A model generated the notes under the pieces. It was not told the origin of the DNA, searched no databases, and saw nothing but the letters and a program-made list of their open reading frames with translations. The translations under genes were made by a program, and so were the position numbers. A stretch of DNA of 55,417 nucleotides from Rhodospirillaceae bacterium (lineage in GTDB: Bacteria > Pseudomonadota > Alphaproteobacteria > Rhodospirillales > Rhodospirillaceae), in assembly GCA_009693785.1 (NCBI GenBank), contig SHWP01000017.1, forward strand, positions 1-55,417, written 5' to 3'. This document shows, piece after piece, positions 1 through 7,678 of this stretch. Each line of letters starts with the position of its first letter. The stretch's first letter is position 1.

Positions 1-263
1 GGTCGTCGCGAGCCTTGACGAGTTTGGCCTGTGTTTTTATCAGCGCGATGCGGCGGGCATCGCCTCGGGTTTACGCGATCTTTTGGCTGGGAACATTAGC
101 GAATTCCAGACCGAGACATGGGGCATTGGGGCCGATGATCAGCGCCGTGCCCTTCATTGTCGCTACATATATATGTGCAGCATACCGAACAGGATCTGGC
201 GTCGAACTATAATCTTGGTATCGTTCGGCCTACTGCCCTCGCGGTTCCGGTGGAGATCGCTCC
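1..263. other. window edge; possible 3' end of a PAS-like gene
   Basis: Frame 2 is open on the plus strand from the left edge to a stop at 269-271. Its first ~60 residues (for example AGIASGLRDLLAG and DDQRRALHCR) vaguely resemble the helix and strand after the core of a PAS domain, but the last ~25 residues look unnatural. Another frame ends at 265-267, which would give an ATGA overlap with the next gene at 264. No start is visible. I treat this as a possible partial or frameshifted gene and do not assign a function. Confidence 0.2.
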
Positions 264-1142
264 ATGAATGAACTGATTGCGCGTTATTACCGCCCGCCAT
301 TCATCGGCCTAATCGCCTTTGTAGGTGTGTTTTTGGGCACGCCCTTGGCCCACAGCATCTCGGTGCTGGTGCGCGAGATTGTCGGCCGTCAGAACGAGTT
401 TCTCACTTTTTTTGTGATGGGCACGGCTGCGTTGGTCATGCTGCTGATTGGCACCCGGCGCAATGACGAGGTTTCGGGCACGCTGCTGGGCTATGCCGCG
501 GGCATCCTCATGTGGGTGGGCTGGGCCTCCTACGCCTTCAAGTTCAACGAGTATTCCCTGGGCCTGGGCATGGTGGCGCGCGATGACACCGGCGCGAAGC
601 TGCCGTTTCACCTGCTGTTCATTCAAGGCTCGATTGGTATTTGCATCGCCACGCTGTTGTTCTTTGTGTTCAACAAAGATACGCGCTGCAATGCTTTTCG
701 CTGGATTCAGAAAGCCTGCCGCCTCAACGTCGGCGAGCCCGACTCAGGCCAAGGGCGCAACTTCTGCCGCATCACGTTCTTAGAGACGATTTACGTCACA
801 TGGTTTTGCTACTCCGCATCGTTGTTTTTGGGCGATGGGCGGTTCTTGGGTTACGAGCACCCGGTTACGTATTCCATTGTCGGTCTGCTCGCCGTGTGGG
901 GAGCGTATCTACTCTACCGCCTTAGTAAATTCACGCGCGTGATGGCGGGCATTCGCTACGCCATTCCGACCAAATCAATTTTCTGGATTCCCTTTGGCGA
1001 GTTCGCGCCGCGCTGGGGCTTCTATGACGATGTGTGGCTGAAGCCCGCTGAGTATTCGGGCACCATGTGGACGGTGCTCGCGGTGTTTGCGGTGCTCGTC
1101 GTCGCCTCGGGCTTACTGCCGCAACGCCGCCAGCAAGGCTAA
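264..1142 (+). CDS. multi-pass membrane protein, unknown family, paralog A
   Basis: This 292-residue protein has about six hydrophobic segments and no signal peptide. I do not recognise the family. It is clearly paralogous to the protein encoded at 2624-3547. Both start with YRPPF(I/V)G, share a central NK(D/E)TRCN motif followed by a WI segment, then RNF..IT.LE and TW.CY, and both end with a W-x-KP motif before a last membrane helix. The shared polar TRCN/RNF region between helices may form a functional site, but no cofactor motif is recognisable. The two paralogs flank an OprB-type porin, which suggests a shared envelope or transport role by context only. Confidence 0.75.
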   Translation: MNELIARYYRPPFIGLIAFVGVFLGTPLAHSISVLVREIVGRQNEFLTFFVMGTAALVMLLIGTRRNDEVSGTLLGYAAGILMWVGWASYAFKFNEYSLGLGMVARDDTGAKLPFHLLFIQGSIGICIATLLFFVFNKDTRCNAFRWIQKACRLNVGEPDSGQGRNFCRITFLETIYVTWFCYSASLFLGDGRFLGYEHPVTYSIVGLLAVWGAYLLYRLSKFTRVMAGIRYAIPTKSIFWIPFGEFAPRWGFYDDVWLKPAEYSGTMWTVLAVFAVLVVASGLLPQRRQQG

Positions 1143-1150
1143 GTAACATT

Positions 1151-1165
1151 ATGTACCCGGTACAT
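1151..1165. promoter_or_regulatory. GTAC palindrome, copy 1 (candidate operator)
   Basis: ATGTACCCGGTACAT is a 15-bp inverted repeat with 7-bp arms around one central base. It lies in the short gap between the convergent ends of the membrane-protein gene and the porin gene. Two near-identical copies lie at 2573-2587 and 2626-2640. The repeated form is TTATGTACCNGGTACATAA, allowing small mismatches. It resembles a dimeric repressor site. No cognate regulator is adjacent. Confidence 0.5.
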
Positions 1166-1177
1166 TAAGGTTAACGT

Positions 1178-2440
1178 CTAGAAGTCTTGGCCGAAGCCGA
1201 TCTCGAAGCGCAAGCCCACGACCACAGCATTCTTCAAGCTGGGATCGGTGCCTGGGTTGAAGACCACTTGCGCATCGGGCTGTATGGCCAACCAAGGCGT
1301 GAGTTCGGCCCGATACGTCAACTCAATGCTGGTTTCGGCTTTATCAACGCCGCCACCCGCAGCCTTACGGAAGGCCCCGCCATTGCGCGCTTGTGCCAAG
1401 GCAATGCCCAGCAAGTCGTCGGGACGGGCATCGAGGGGGCCGTGGTAGGATGCGCCCATGCCAATGTACGAGCCGAGCTGGTTGATCTCGGATTGAGCGA
1501 CGCCAAAGCGTCCGAACACCGACAATCCGCGTTCGTCATTCGAGGGTGCAGTGATTTGGCGCTCGGCCTCGATATAGGCGCCGATGTTGCCACCGCGTTG
1601 GCGGGGCAAGCGGGTTTTGGGGTCGATGTCGAGCAAGTCATCGAACTTGGCGGTGTATCCCCAGGCGCCAATCGCCGTGGTGGTGCCGTTCAAATCGGCT
1701 TCGAGTTCGCCGACCAAGAGCGCGCCATCACCGTTGCCCAGTTTGATCGCGGTGCCTTTCGGGTGGGCGGGGCTGCCGGGCGCGCCATCCAAGATTGCCG
1801 TGCGGAACAACACATCATCGCTAATTTGCAGTTGCAAGCGTGCGGCCAGGGAGGTGTTGGGGAAAATCGACGGACCGTTTTGTCCGGTCTGCGAGAAGTC
1901 AGGGCCAATGCCGTGTGAGCTGGAGAGGAACAGCCCGGCGGTGTCGATGGCATCGAATTCGCTGTTGAGGTCGAACAGGCCAAATTTAAGCGAGCTTTCG
2001 CCCGAGCCGATTTTTTGCTCGTACCAGGCTTCGTAAAGCCGGGTTGTTCTGCTTGAGTCAATATTGCTGACGGCTTGCAGATCGCCCACCAAGGTGTCGC
2101 TCAGGGTGTGATTGTTGTTGTACAGCCCGTAGATGAATAGCGTACCGCCGGGAATATTGAACACTTGTTCGGCATCGATGGTGGCGGTGAGGTCGAGGTT
2201 GTCGAGATATTTCTCACCGTGTTTGATGCCGCCGGTGGTGTTGGCTCCTAGTTCGCCCGTGTAGGTCGCCTGCAACGACACTGCCGGGGTCGGGCCTTCT
2301 GCGTCTTCGGCCAAGGCAGCGCCTGAAAGTACCGCGAGGCTGCAACTCAGGGCCAGTGCGCCAAGCGCCAGAGCCTTGCGATCCGTGCGGGGAAAACGAA
2401 TGTAAGACGCAGTCGCAACAGCAGCGGGATGAATCACCAC
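1178..2440 (-). CDS. OprB-family carbohydrate-type outer-membrane porin
   Basis: The 420-residue product has a hydrophobic signal segment (about residues 23-44, ending GAALA before EDAEG) and a long beta-rich body. Features typical of carbohydrate-selective OprB porins include an N-terminal ATYTGELGAN-like strand, LYEAWYEQ and LKFGLFDLNSEFD, repeated amphipathic strands, and a C-terminal strand ending in phenylalanine for outer-membrane assembly. The start is a GTG at 2440; it gives an unusually long 22-residue n-region, so the true start may be a little downstream. The product probably passes sugars or related small solutes into the periplasm. Two GTAC palindromes lie upstream at 2573 and 2626, and one lies just past the stop. 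Confidence 0.85.
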   Translation of the reverse strand: MVIHPAAVATASYIRFPRTDRKALALGALALSCSLAVLSGAALAEDAEGPTPAVSLQATYTGELGANTTGGIKHGEKYLDNLDLTATIDAEQVFNIPGGTLFIYGLYNNNHTLSDTLVGDLQAVSNIDSSRTTRLYEAWYEQKIGSGESSLKFGLFDLNSEFDAIDTAGLFLSSSHGIGPDFSQTGQNGPSIFPNTSLAARLQLQISDDVLFRTAILDGAPGSPAHPKGTAIKLGNGDGALLVGELEADLNGTTTAIGAWGYTAKFDDLLDIDPKTRLPRQRGGNIGAYIEAERQITAPSNDERGLSVFGRFGVAQSEINQLGSYIGMGASYHGPLDARPDDLLGIALAQARNGGAFRKAAGGGVDKAETSIELTYRAELTPWLAIQPDAQVVFNPGTDPSLKNAVVVGLRFEIGFGQDF

Positions 2441-2572
2441 GGACCTAACGAGCTAGATGTTTGAAAAGGCTGCGCTTAATACAGGCACACGGCCAAGGTG
2501 CAAAGCTCAAAAGGTCACTTCCGTTCAACTCTTGAGCGCGGCTCGCTGATTTTCTTATATAGTTATGTAGTT

Positions 2573-2587
2573 ATGTACCGGGTACAT
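2573..2587. promoter_or_regulatory. GTAC palindrome, copy 2 (candidate operator)
   Basis: ATGTACCGGGTACAT sits about 135 bases upstream of the porin start, in an AT-rich intergenic stretch rich in TATA-like sequence. Extended, it reads TTATGTACCGGGTACATAA, a 19-bp near-perfect palindrome. Its place upstream of the minus-strand porin is where a repressor or activator site would be expected. Confidence 0.55.
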
Positions 2588-2623
2588 AACTATTATTATA
2601 TTTCCATTAGTTAATATAATTTA

Positions 2624-3547
2624 TTATGTACAGGGTACATAAGAATCATAAGAATCATCGCCGCGGGTGCCTTTGTTCTGCAGCATGATGACCATAGTCG
2701 CCACCAAGGCGATGCACACCAGGCTCATGAGCACGGGGTACTGCAGCGGCTTGATCCACACCTCGGTGTAGATCTTGGCGCGGCTGCCGGCCTCGACCCA
2801 AATCCAGGCCACGTTGCCCGTACCGATCGCATATCTCAGGGCAGGGGCCATGTGCTTTTGTTTGGTCAGCCGCCAAATTAAATACAGGCTCCATACAAAG
2901 ATGCCGACATAAGGCAACTGCGCTTCCATGCTCATGGGGTTGCCGATGATGCGCGGGTCTACCAGCATGATGGTGATGATATAGCAGGCCCAGGTGGTGA
3001 ACACGCTTTCGAGCGCGGTGATGGCGGCGAAGTTGCGCTCTTTGCCCGTCGCGGGCCGCCCGGCATCCAGCCCCAGCTTGCGCCGGATCCATAGCATCAT
3101 GTTGCAGCGGGTTTCCTTGTTGATGGTGAAGAAGGCCATCGACATGAGGAAGGGCACGGTGCTGGCTTGAATCACTTGCAGCTCGCCATTGAGCACCGGG
3201 GCGTCATTGAACATCACCGGTGGAACCTTGAGGCTGTGGGCAAAGATTTTCCAGCTGAGTTCGAAGAAGCCCAGCCAAATCAGTGTGCCCGCGATGAAGC
3301 CCAGCCAGGTGCCCACGCCTTCGCCACGTGTCCGGCCGATCCAGACCATCACGAACCCAGCTGCCCCCAGCAAAAAACTAACGATGTTTTCCGAGGTTCT
3401 AATCTCGACATCGGCGTCAAGAATATGGCGCATGAGAACCAAGGTCGTATGCCCAATGGCCAAGCCAAACAACACGGCTGCAATGGCGATGGTGCCAACA
3501 AAGGGCGGTCGATACCAAGTAGCTGTGTCGGCGGTTGAGTCAGACAT
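2624..3547 (-). CDS. multi-pass membrane protein, unknown family, paralog B
   Basis: This is the paralog of the protein at 264-1142, 307 residues from the chosen ATG. A longer frame begins at a TTG at 3592, but the ATG at 3547 gives MSDSTADTATWYRPPFVG, which aligns with the N-terminus of the paralog and has a GGGGA upstream. The protein has about six membrane segments and shares the NKETRCN, WIRRKLGLDAG, RNFAAITALE and TWACY blocks. The family is not recognised. The C-terminal codons lie inside a GTAC palindrome, so the end of the protein may have been set by insertion of that sequence. Confidence 0.75.
   Translation of the reverse strand: MSDSTADTATWYRPPFVGTIAIAAVLFGLAIGHTTLVLMRHILDADVEIRTSENIVSFLLGAAGFVMVWIGRTRGEGVGTWLGFIAGTLIWLGFFELSWKIFAHSLKVPPVMFNDAPVLNGELQVIQASTVPFLMSMAFFTINKETRCNMMLWIRRKLGLDAGRPATGKERNFAAITALESVFTTWACYIITIMLVDPRIIGNPMSMEAQLPYVGIFVWSLYLIWRLTKQKHMAPALRYAIGTGNVAWIWVEAGSRAKIYTEVWIKPLQYPVLMSLVCIALVATMVIMLQNKGTRGDDSYDSYVPCT
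2626..2640. promoter_or_regulatory. GTAC palindrome, copy 3, overlapping a 3' coding end
   Basis: ATGTACAGGGTACAT differs from copy 2 by one base. It overlaps the last five codons and part of the stop of the membrane protein encoded at 2624-3547, so the C-terminus YVPCT is written by the palindrome itself. Spacing to copy 2 is 53 bp centre to centre, about five helical turns, which would suit cooperative or looped binding. Confidence 0.5.
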
Positions 3548-3814
3548 GGCGTTCGGTCCCCAAGCAATTAGTGGCGGCATGGTAGTCGTCAAACCGCGCG
3601 AACCAAAGGCTGATTTTTTGTCTGGTTTCTCTGTGCGGACGGAGCCGCCAACTCAAATCCAAATATCGTGGCGGAATATTTTTCTCTATCCGCAATGTGG
3701 CCGGTTACGCGGCGTTACCATTTCTATCCATTTCGTTACCAAGTTCTGCGTGCGCTGCGTGCATACCCCGCCTATATGGCAGACGCGAGACTTGGAATTC
3801 AGCACAGGAGAGTC

Positions 3815-4063
3815 ATGATGATCACAAAACACACACTCACGGCGATTGCGCTCGTTTTAGGGTTAGCGGCAGCGCCTATGGCGGCACAAGCAGCCGAGGG
3901 CACACCGGCCAAGAGCCAAGCCACCTCATCGGCCGATGTCAAAGCCGAGTTGGCCAAACTCAAGAAAGTCGTTGGCGCGGGCGAGCTATCGTCCAAGGAC
4001 TACAAGGCCCGTAAGGAAGCCTTGGAAAAGGGCACCCAAACCGCCAAAAGCGACGGCAAGTAA
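3815..4063 (+). CDS. small exported protein with SHOCT-like C-terminus
   Basis: The 82-residue product starts at ATG 3815, eight bases after a clear GGAGAG ribosome binding site. Residues 1-26 are a textbook signal peptide ending AAQA. The mature part holds AELAKLKKVVGAGELSSKDY followed by a KARKEAL tail, which resembles the short C-terminal SHOCT helix pair ('LxxLKxLxxxGxIxxxEYxxxKxxLL'). SHOCT segments normally sit at the end of larger proteins, so a free exported copy is unusual. It may bind another envelope protein, but no partner is evident. A terminator follows at 4089. Confidence 0.65.
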   Translation: MMITKHTLTAIALVLGLAAAPMAAQAAEGTPAKSQATSSADVKAELAKLKKVVGAGELSSKDYKARKEALEKGTQTAKSDGK

Positions 4064-4088
4064 GCCCCTCTTTTTATTCACGAAACCC

Positions 4089-4117
4089 AGGGCCGGAGCA
4101 ATCCGGCCCTGTTTTCT
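4089..4117 (+). terminator. rho-independent terminator
   Basis: AGGGCCGG and CCGGCCCT form a perfect 8-bp GC-rich stem around a 6-base loop, followed by GTTTTCTT. It ends the small SHOCT-like gene and insulates it from the tetR promoter. Confidence 0.8.
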
Positions 4118-4144
4118 TGGGTGGGACCGGCTCGACTCTATCTA

Positions 4145-4166
4145 AACTGTACCATACAGTACAGTT
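4145..4166. promoter_or_regulatory. TetR operator abutting the regulator start codon
   Basis: AACTGTAC and GTACAGTT are perfect 8-bp inverted arms separated by six bases (CATACA). The right arm ends one base before the ATG of the TetR-family gene at 4167. TetR repressors commonly bind such sites in their own promoters, so this is very probably the autoregulatory operator controlling tetR and the exporter genes behind it. No ribosome binding site fits between operator and ATG, so the regulator mRNA may be leaderless. Confidence 0.75.
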
Positions 4167-4841
4167 ATGAAGAGCTGCCCGAGGTCAAAGCCAGGCAAAA
4201 CTGCCGCCGCCCCGCGCCGCCGCCGGGAGCCGCGCATTCGCGCCATCGTGGCCGCGGCCGAACAGGTTTTTTTGGAACGCGGTTATGAGGCAGGAAGTTT
4301 GGACGACGTGGCGCGGCGCGCTAATGCGTCCAAGGCCACGATCTACGCGCACTTTGGCAGCAAGGTCGGCTTGTTTCGCGCCATCATCGGCGAAAAAATA
4401 AATGAAATTTTCGAACCCGTCCGCCAGGGCGAGGCGCATCACGCGCCCGTGCCCATCGTCTTGCATGGACTGGGCACGGCGTTCTTGCGGCGCATGCTCT
4501 CGCCCGTCGTGCTCAAATTTTACCGCCTGATTGTGTCGCAGGGAACACAATTTCCAGAATTAGCGCAAACCTGGTTTGCCAACGGCCCCAAGACCGCCAT
4601 CGCCACGCTGGCCGCATTTCTGCGCGAACGCCATGCCTCGGGTGAAATCGTAGTCGCCACGCCCGATCTGGCCGCCGAGTTTTTCCTCATGAGCTTGCGT
4701 GGCGTGCTGCATTTGCAGGCCGTGACGGGTCTGATCGTTCCGCCGTTTGACAAAGCCATTGCGGCCAAGGTGAGCGCGGCAGTCGAGATGTTCATGCGCG
4801 CGTATGCACCACAGCGCGTCACTCAACGAAGAGGGAGATAA
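4167..4841 (+). CDS. TetR/AcrR-family transcriptional repressor (CecR/YbiH-like context)
   Basis: The 224-residue protein has a basic N-terminal arm and a TetR helix-turn-helix at about residues 25-70, including SLDDVARRANASKATIYAHF with the usual TIYxHF recognition end. The C-terminal half is a ligand-binding, dimerising helical bundle of the AcrR type. It is the first gene of a five-gene plus-strand operon encoding a HlyD-type adaptor, a fused double ABC ATPase and two ABC-2 permeases. In enterobacteria the same set is cecR-ybhGFSR, where the regulator represses the exporter. The perfect inverted repeat touching the start codon supports autoregulation. The ligand is unknown. Confidence 0.88.
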   Translation: MKSCPRSKPGKTAAAPRRRREPRIRAIVAAAEQVFLERGYEAGSLDDVARRANASKATIYAHFGSKVGLFRAIIGEKINEIFEPVRQGEAHHAPVPIVLHGLGTAFLRRMLSPVVLKFYRLIVSQGTQFPELAQTWFANGPKTAIATLAAFLRERHASGEIVVATPDLAAEFFLMSLRGVLHLQAVTGLIVPPFDKAIAAKVSAAVEMFMRAYAPQRVTQRRGR

Positions 4842-4845
4842 TGCC

Positions 4846-5832
4846 ATGACCCCCCAACGCCGGATTGCCATTATCGCCGGCCTGATCATCGCGGGCCTGG
4901 CCGGTTGGTTCGTGTTTGAACGCGCGGCCGTGAACGGCGATTTGGTTCTTTATGGCAATGTCGATATCCGCCAGGTCGATTTGTCATTCGCTGTCGAGGG
5001 CCGCGTGGCCGACGTATTGGTGGAGGAGGGCGCAGCCGTAAAGCAAGGCGATGTGCTGGCCCTCCTTGATGCCGAGCCTTACCGCTATGCTGCTGCCCAG
5101 GCCGAGGCTAACGCCGCCCAAGCGCAAGCCAACGCGGCCAAAGCCATTGCGGGAAGCCGCAATAAGGAAATTGAAAACGCCCGCGCGCAATTGAATGAAG
5201 CCCGCGCGCGCTTATCCAATGCCGAAGCGGCCTTCACCCGGCGCAAGGCACTGGCCAAGGAAGACACGATCTCAAAACAAGCCCTAGATGACTCCGAGCG
5301 CGATGTCAGCGTGGCTCGCGCAACATTGGCCTCGCGCGATGCGCAACTTTCGCTGGCGGTCGAAGGTTTGCGCAGTGAGGATGTGACAGCAGCCAAAGCC
5401 GCAGCCGATGCGGCCCAAGCAGGCCTGGATCAGGCGCGCTACCGGCTCGCGCAAACAGAAATCAAAGCCCCCTCGGACGGAACTATTCTCACGCGCATTC
5501 GCGAGCCTGGAACTATTGTCGGGCCCAACGCGCCCATCGTGACGTTGGCGTTGACCACGCCGGTGTGGGTGCGCACCTATGTGGATGGACCGAACTTGGG
5601 CCGCGTGGCTCCAGGCACCAAGGTCAATGTTCTCACTGATGCGCCAGGCGGTAAGCAGTACGAAGGCAGCGTGGGTTTTGTTTCGCCCACGGCCGAGTTC
5701 ACGCCCAAGGCGGTTGAAACGCCAGAGCTGCGCACGGATTTGGTTTACCGGCTGCGCATCGTGGTGGCTAACCCCGATCAATCTTTGCGGCAGGGTATGC
5801 CGGTGACGGTGACGCTGAAGAGCGGCAACTAA
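4846..5832 (+). CDS. HlyD-family periplasmic adaptor (YbhG-like)
   Basis: The 328-residue product starts at ATG 4846, after GAGGGAGA, four bases past the tetR stop. An N-terminal membrane anchor (about residues 5-25) is followed by a lipoyl-like half domain (RQVDLSFAVEGRVADVLVEE), a long alanine-rich coiled-coil hairpin (about residues 85-200), the second lipoyl half (IKAPSDGTILTRI) and a beta-barrel domain. This is the standard layout of adaptors that bridge an inner-membrane transporter to an outer-membrane channel. With the downstream ABC genes it forms a YbhGFSR-type tripartite exporter. No outer-membrane factor gene lies nearby, so a TolC-like protein encoded elsewhere is inferred. Confidence 0.9.
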   Translation: MTPQRRIAIIAGLIIAGLAGWFVFERAAVNGDLVLYGNVDIRQVDLSFAVEGRVADVLVEEGAAVKQGDVLALLDAEPYRYAAAQAEANAAQAQANAAKAIAGSRNKEIENARAQLNEARARLSNAEAAFTRRKALAKEDTISKQALDDSERDVSVARATLASRDAQLSLAVEGLRSEDVTAAKAAADAAQAGLDQARYRLAQTEIKAPSDGTILTRIREPGTIVGPNAPIVTLALTTPVWVRTYVDGPNLGRVAPGTKVNVLTDAPGGKQYEGSVGFVSPTAEFTPKAVETPELRTDLVYRLRIVVANPDQSLRQGMPVTVTLKSGN

Positions 5833-5833
5833 C

Positions 5834-7678
5834 ATGCCCGCGGGCTTACGATTCACCAGTATCACGCGCTCGTTCAAAACCGAAGCGCGCAGCGTTGCAG
5901 CACTTGCGGGTGTGTCGGGCGAGATCGCACCTGGCAAAATCACCGGCCTTGTCGGCCCCGATGGTGCCGGTAAAACCACGTTGATCCGCGTGCTGGCGGG
6001 CTTGCTCGACGCCGATGCGGGCCGCGTACAAAGCACGGGCGAATTGGCCCATCCGCGCATGGCGTATATGCCCCAAAAATTTGGCTTGTATGAAGACCTC
6101 ACCGTTCAAGAAAACATGACGTTGTACGCCGATTTGCATGGGCTCGACCCAGCCTTGCGCGCGCAACGGTTTTCCGAACTCAACCGCTTCACAAGCCTCG
6201 GGCCCTTTGCCAACTGGTTGGCGGGAAATCTATCGGGCGGCATGAAACAAAAGTTGGGTCTTGCCTGCACGTTGATTGTGGCACCCGACATTCTGCTGCT
6301 CGATGAGCCCAGTGTTGGTGTCGATCCCGTCTCACGGCGCGAATTGTGGTCGATGGTGCGCGCACTTCAAGGCAGCGGCATCGCCGTGTTATGGAGCACG
6401 GCTTATCTCGATGAGGCCGACGGCTGCGACCATGTGATCTTATTGTATGACGGCCGCGTGATTGATGAAGGTTTGCCCAGCGTCATCAGCGGCCATGTGG
6501 CGCGCCGGACATGGCGCGTCGTGTTGCCCACCGATCAGCGCGCGGGGCGCAAACGCGATTTGCAGCGCGCGGCGGCCACTTTGCCAAATGTCGTCGATGC
6601 ACAAATCAAAGGCCGCAACTTACGCATCGTCACAGATCGCGACGATGTACCGCCCGATGTGACACGTGCCAGCATGCCCGGGTTACGCGCGCTGAAACCT
6701 GAGCCCACGCCGCCGCAATTCGAAGACGCCTACTTGGCCGCCATGCGCAAGCAGGATTTGATCAATGAGTCACAAATTAATCGTCGTCCTGGGATTTATT
6801 CCCAGGACCCAGGGGCCATTACACAGGCGGTGCATTTAGCCCTGGATCTTGGGGACAAGCCCCAAGATGACGGTTTGAGTTCGCGCGCCGCTCGGCACAC
6901 AAACCAAACACTCGCCACGCCCGTTATCGAAACCAAAGACCTTTCCAGGCGCTTTGGCAATTTCACCGCCGTGGATCGTTTCAGTTTCGCCGTCTCCCGT
7001 GGCGAAATTTTCGGGCTGCTGGGGCCCAATGGCGCGGGCAAGTCCACCACCTTCAAAATGCTCTGCGGGCTTGTGGTGCCCAGCTCGGGTGAGGCCTTGG
7101 TGGCGGGGTTCGATCTGGCCACCGCGCGCGCCGATGCCCGCTCGCGCATTGGCTATATGGCGCAGAAGTTTGCCTACATCGGCCATCTCACGCTGGCGCA
7201 AAACATGGAATTCGCGGGCGGGGTCTATGGCCTGGCGCGCGCGGCCCTCACGCACCGCATCGCCGAGGTAGCCGCGGAATTCGATCTGGAGGCCTATCTT
7301 CATCAAAACTGTGGCGAGTTGCCCTTGGGCATCAAGCAGCGCATGGCCTTGGCTTGCGCGGTGCTGCACAAGCCAGCGATTTTATTTCTCGATGAGCCCA
7401 CCTCAGGCGTGGACCCGGTAACGCGGCGTGAGTTTTGGGCGCGGCTCAATGCCATGGCCGATGACGGCACCACCATTCTGGTCACCAGCCACTTTTTGGA
7501 TGAAGCCGAGTACTGCGACCGTATGGCGATTATTTATCATGGCCGTCAAATCGCGGCCGGTTCACCCGATGAGATCAAGTCCGCTCATGCTGACGGCGAT
7601 AACCCAACATTAGAGCAGGCGTTTATCCGTCTGATCGACGACCACGACCGGACCAATGGTGTGCGGAGTGCCGCATGA
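5834..7678 (+). CDS. fused double ABC ATPase (YbhF-like) with palindromic-repeat insert in the linker
   Basis: Two nucleotide-binding domains are fused in 614 residues. NBD1 has Walker A GPDGAGKTT (residues 41-49), signature LSGG (133-136) and Walker B ILLLDEP. NBD2 has Walker A GPNGAGKST (about 397) and Walker B ILFLDEP, with the signature replaced by LPLGIKQR, as I recall for the YbhF family. The two domains energise the paired ABC-2 permeases encoded next; the stop overlaps the next start as ATGA. The linker (about residues 316-347) is encoded by a 92-bp palindromic repeat also found intergenically at 20883. It adds about 30 residues, which makes this protein a little longer than the E. 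coli YbhF of about 580. Confidence 0.9.
   Translation: MPAGLRFTSITRSFKTEARSVAALAGVSGEIAPGKITGLVGPDGAGKTTLIRVLAGLLDADAGRVQSTGELAHPRMAYMPQKFGLYEDLTVQENMTLYADLHGLDPALRAQRFSELNRFTSLGPFANWLAGNLSGGMKQKLGLACTLIVAPDILLLDEPSVGVDPVSRRELWSMVRALQGSGIAVLWSTAYLDEADGCDHVILLYDGRVIDEGLPSVISGHVARRTWRVVLPTDQRAGRKRDLQRAAATLPNVVDAQIKGRNLRIVTDRDDVPPDVTRASMPGLRALKPEPTPPQFEDAYLAAMRKQDLINESQINRRPGIYSQDPGAITQAVHLALDLGDKPQDDGLSSRAARHTNQTLATPVIETKDLSRRFGNFTAVDRFSFAVSRGEIFGLLGPNGAGKSTTFKMLCGLVVPSSGEALVAGFDLATARADARSRIGYMAQKFAYIGHLTLAQNMEFAGGVYGLARAALTHRIAEVAAEFDLEAYLHQNCGELPLGIKQRMALACAVLHKPAILFLDEPTSGVDPVTRREFWARLNAMADDGTTILVTSHFLDEAEYCDRMAIIYHGRQIAAGSPDEIKSAHADGDNPTLEQAFIRLIDDHDRTNGVRSAA
6781..6872 (+). repeat. two-hairpin palindromic repeat inserted in frame inside ybhF
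   Basis: Hairpin 1 is CCTGGGA-tttat-TCCCAGG (6787-6805). Hairpin 2 is ATCTTGGGG-acaag-CCCCAAGAT (6845-6867). They are 39 bases apart, and the spacer begins ACCCAGGG and ends GCCCTGG. The intergenic copy at 20883-20972 has the same layout: 7-bp stem, 39-base spacer, 9-bp stem, with 5-base loops. The stems are conserved in structure rather than sequence. The reading frame stays open through the whole element. Confidence 0.8.

Noticed and set aside
309-1149. Antisense open frames opposite the first membrane-protein gene
   Set aside because: They mirror the codon structure of the plus-strand gene, have no RBS and give basic low-complexity peptides.
6781-6872. Palindromic block in ybhF as a terminator or attenuator inside the operon
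   Set aside because: The frame continues through it, there is no T-tract, and an intergenic copy with the same layout exists elsewhere; a repeat insertion explains it better.
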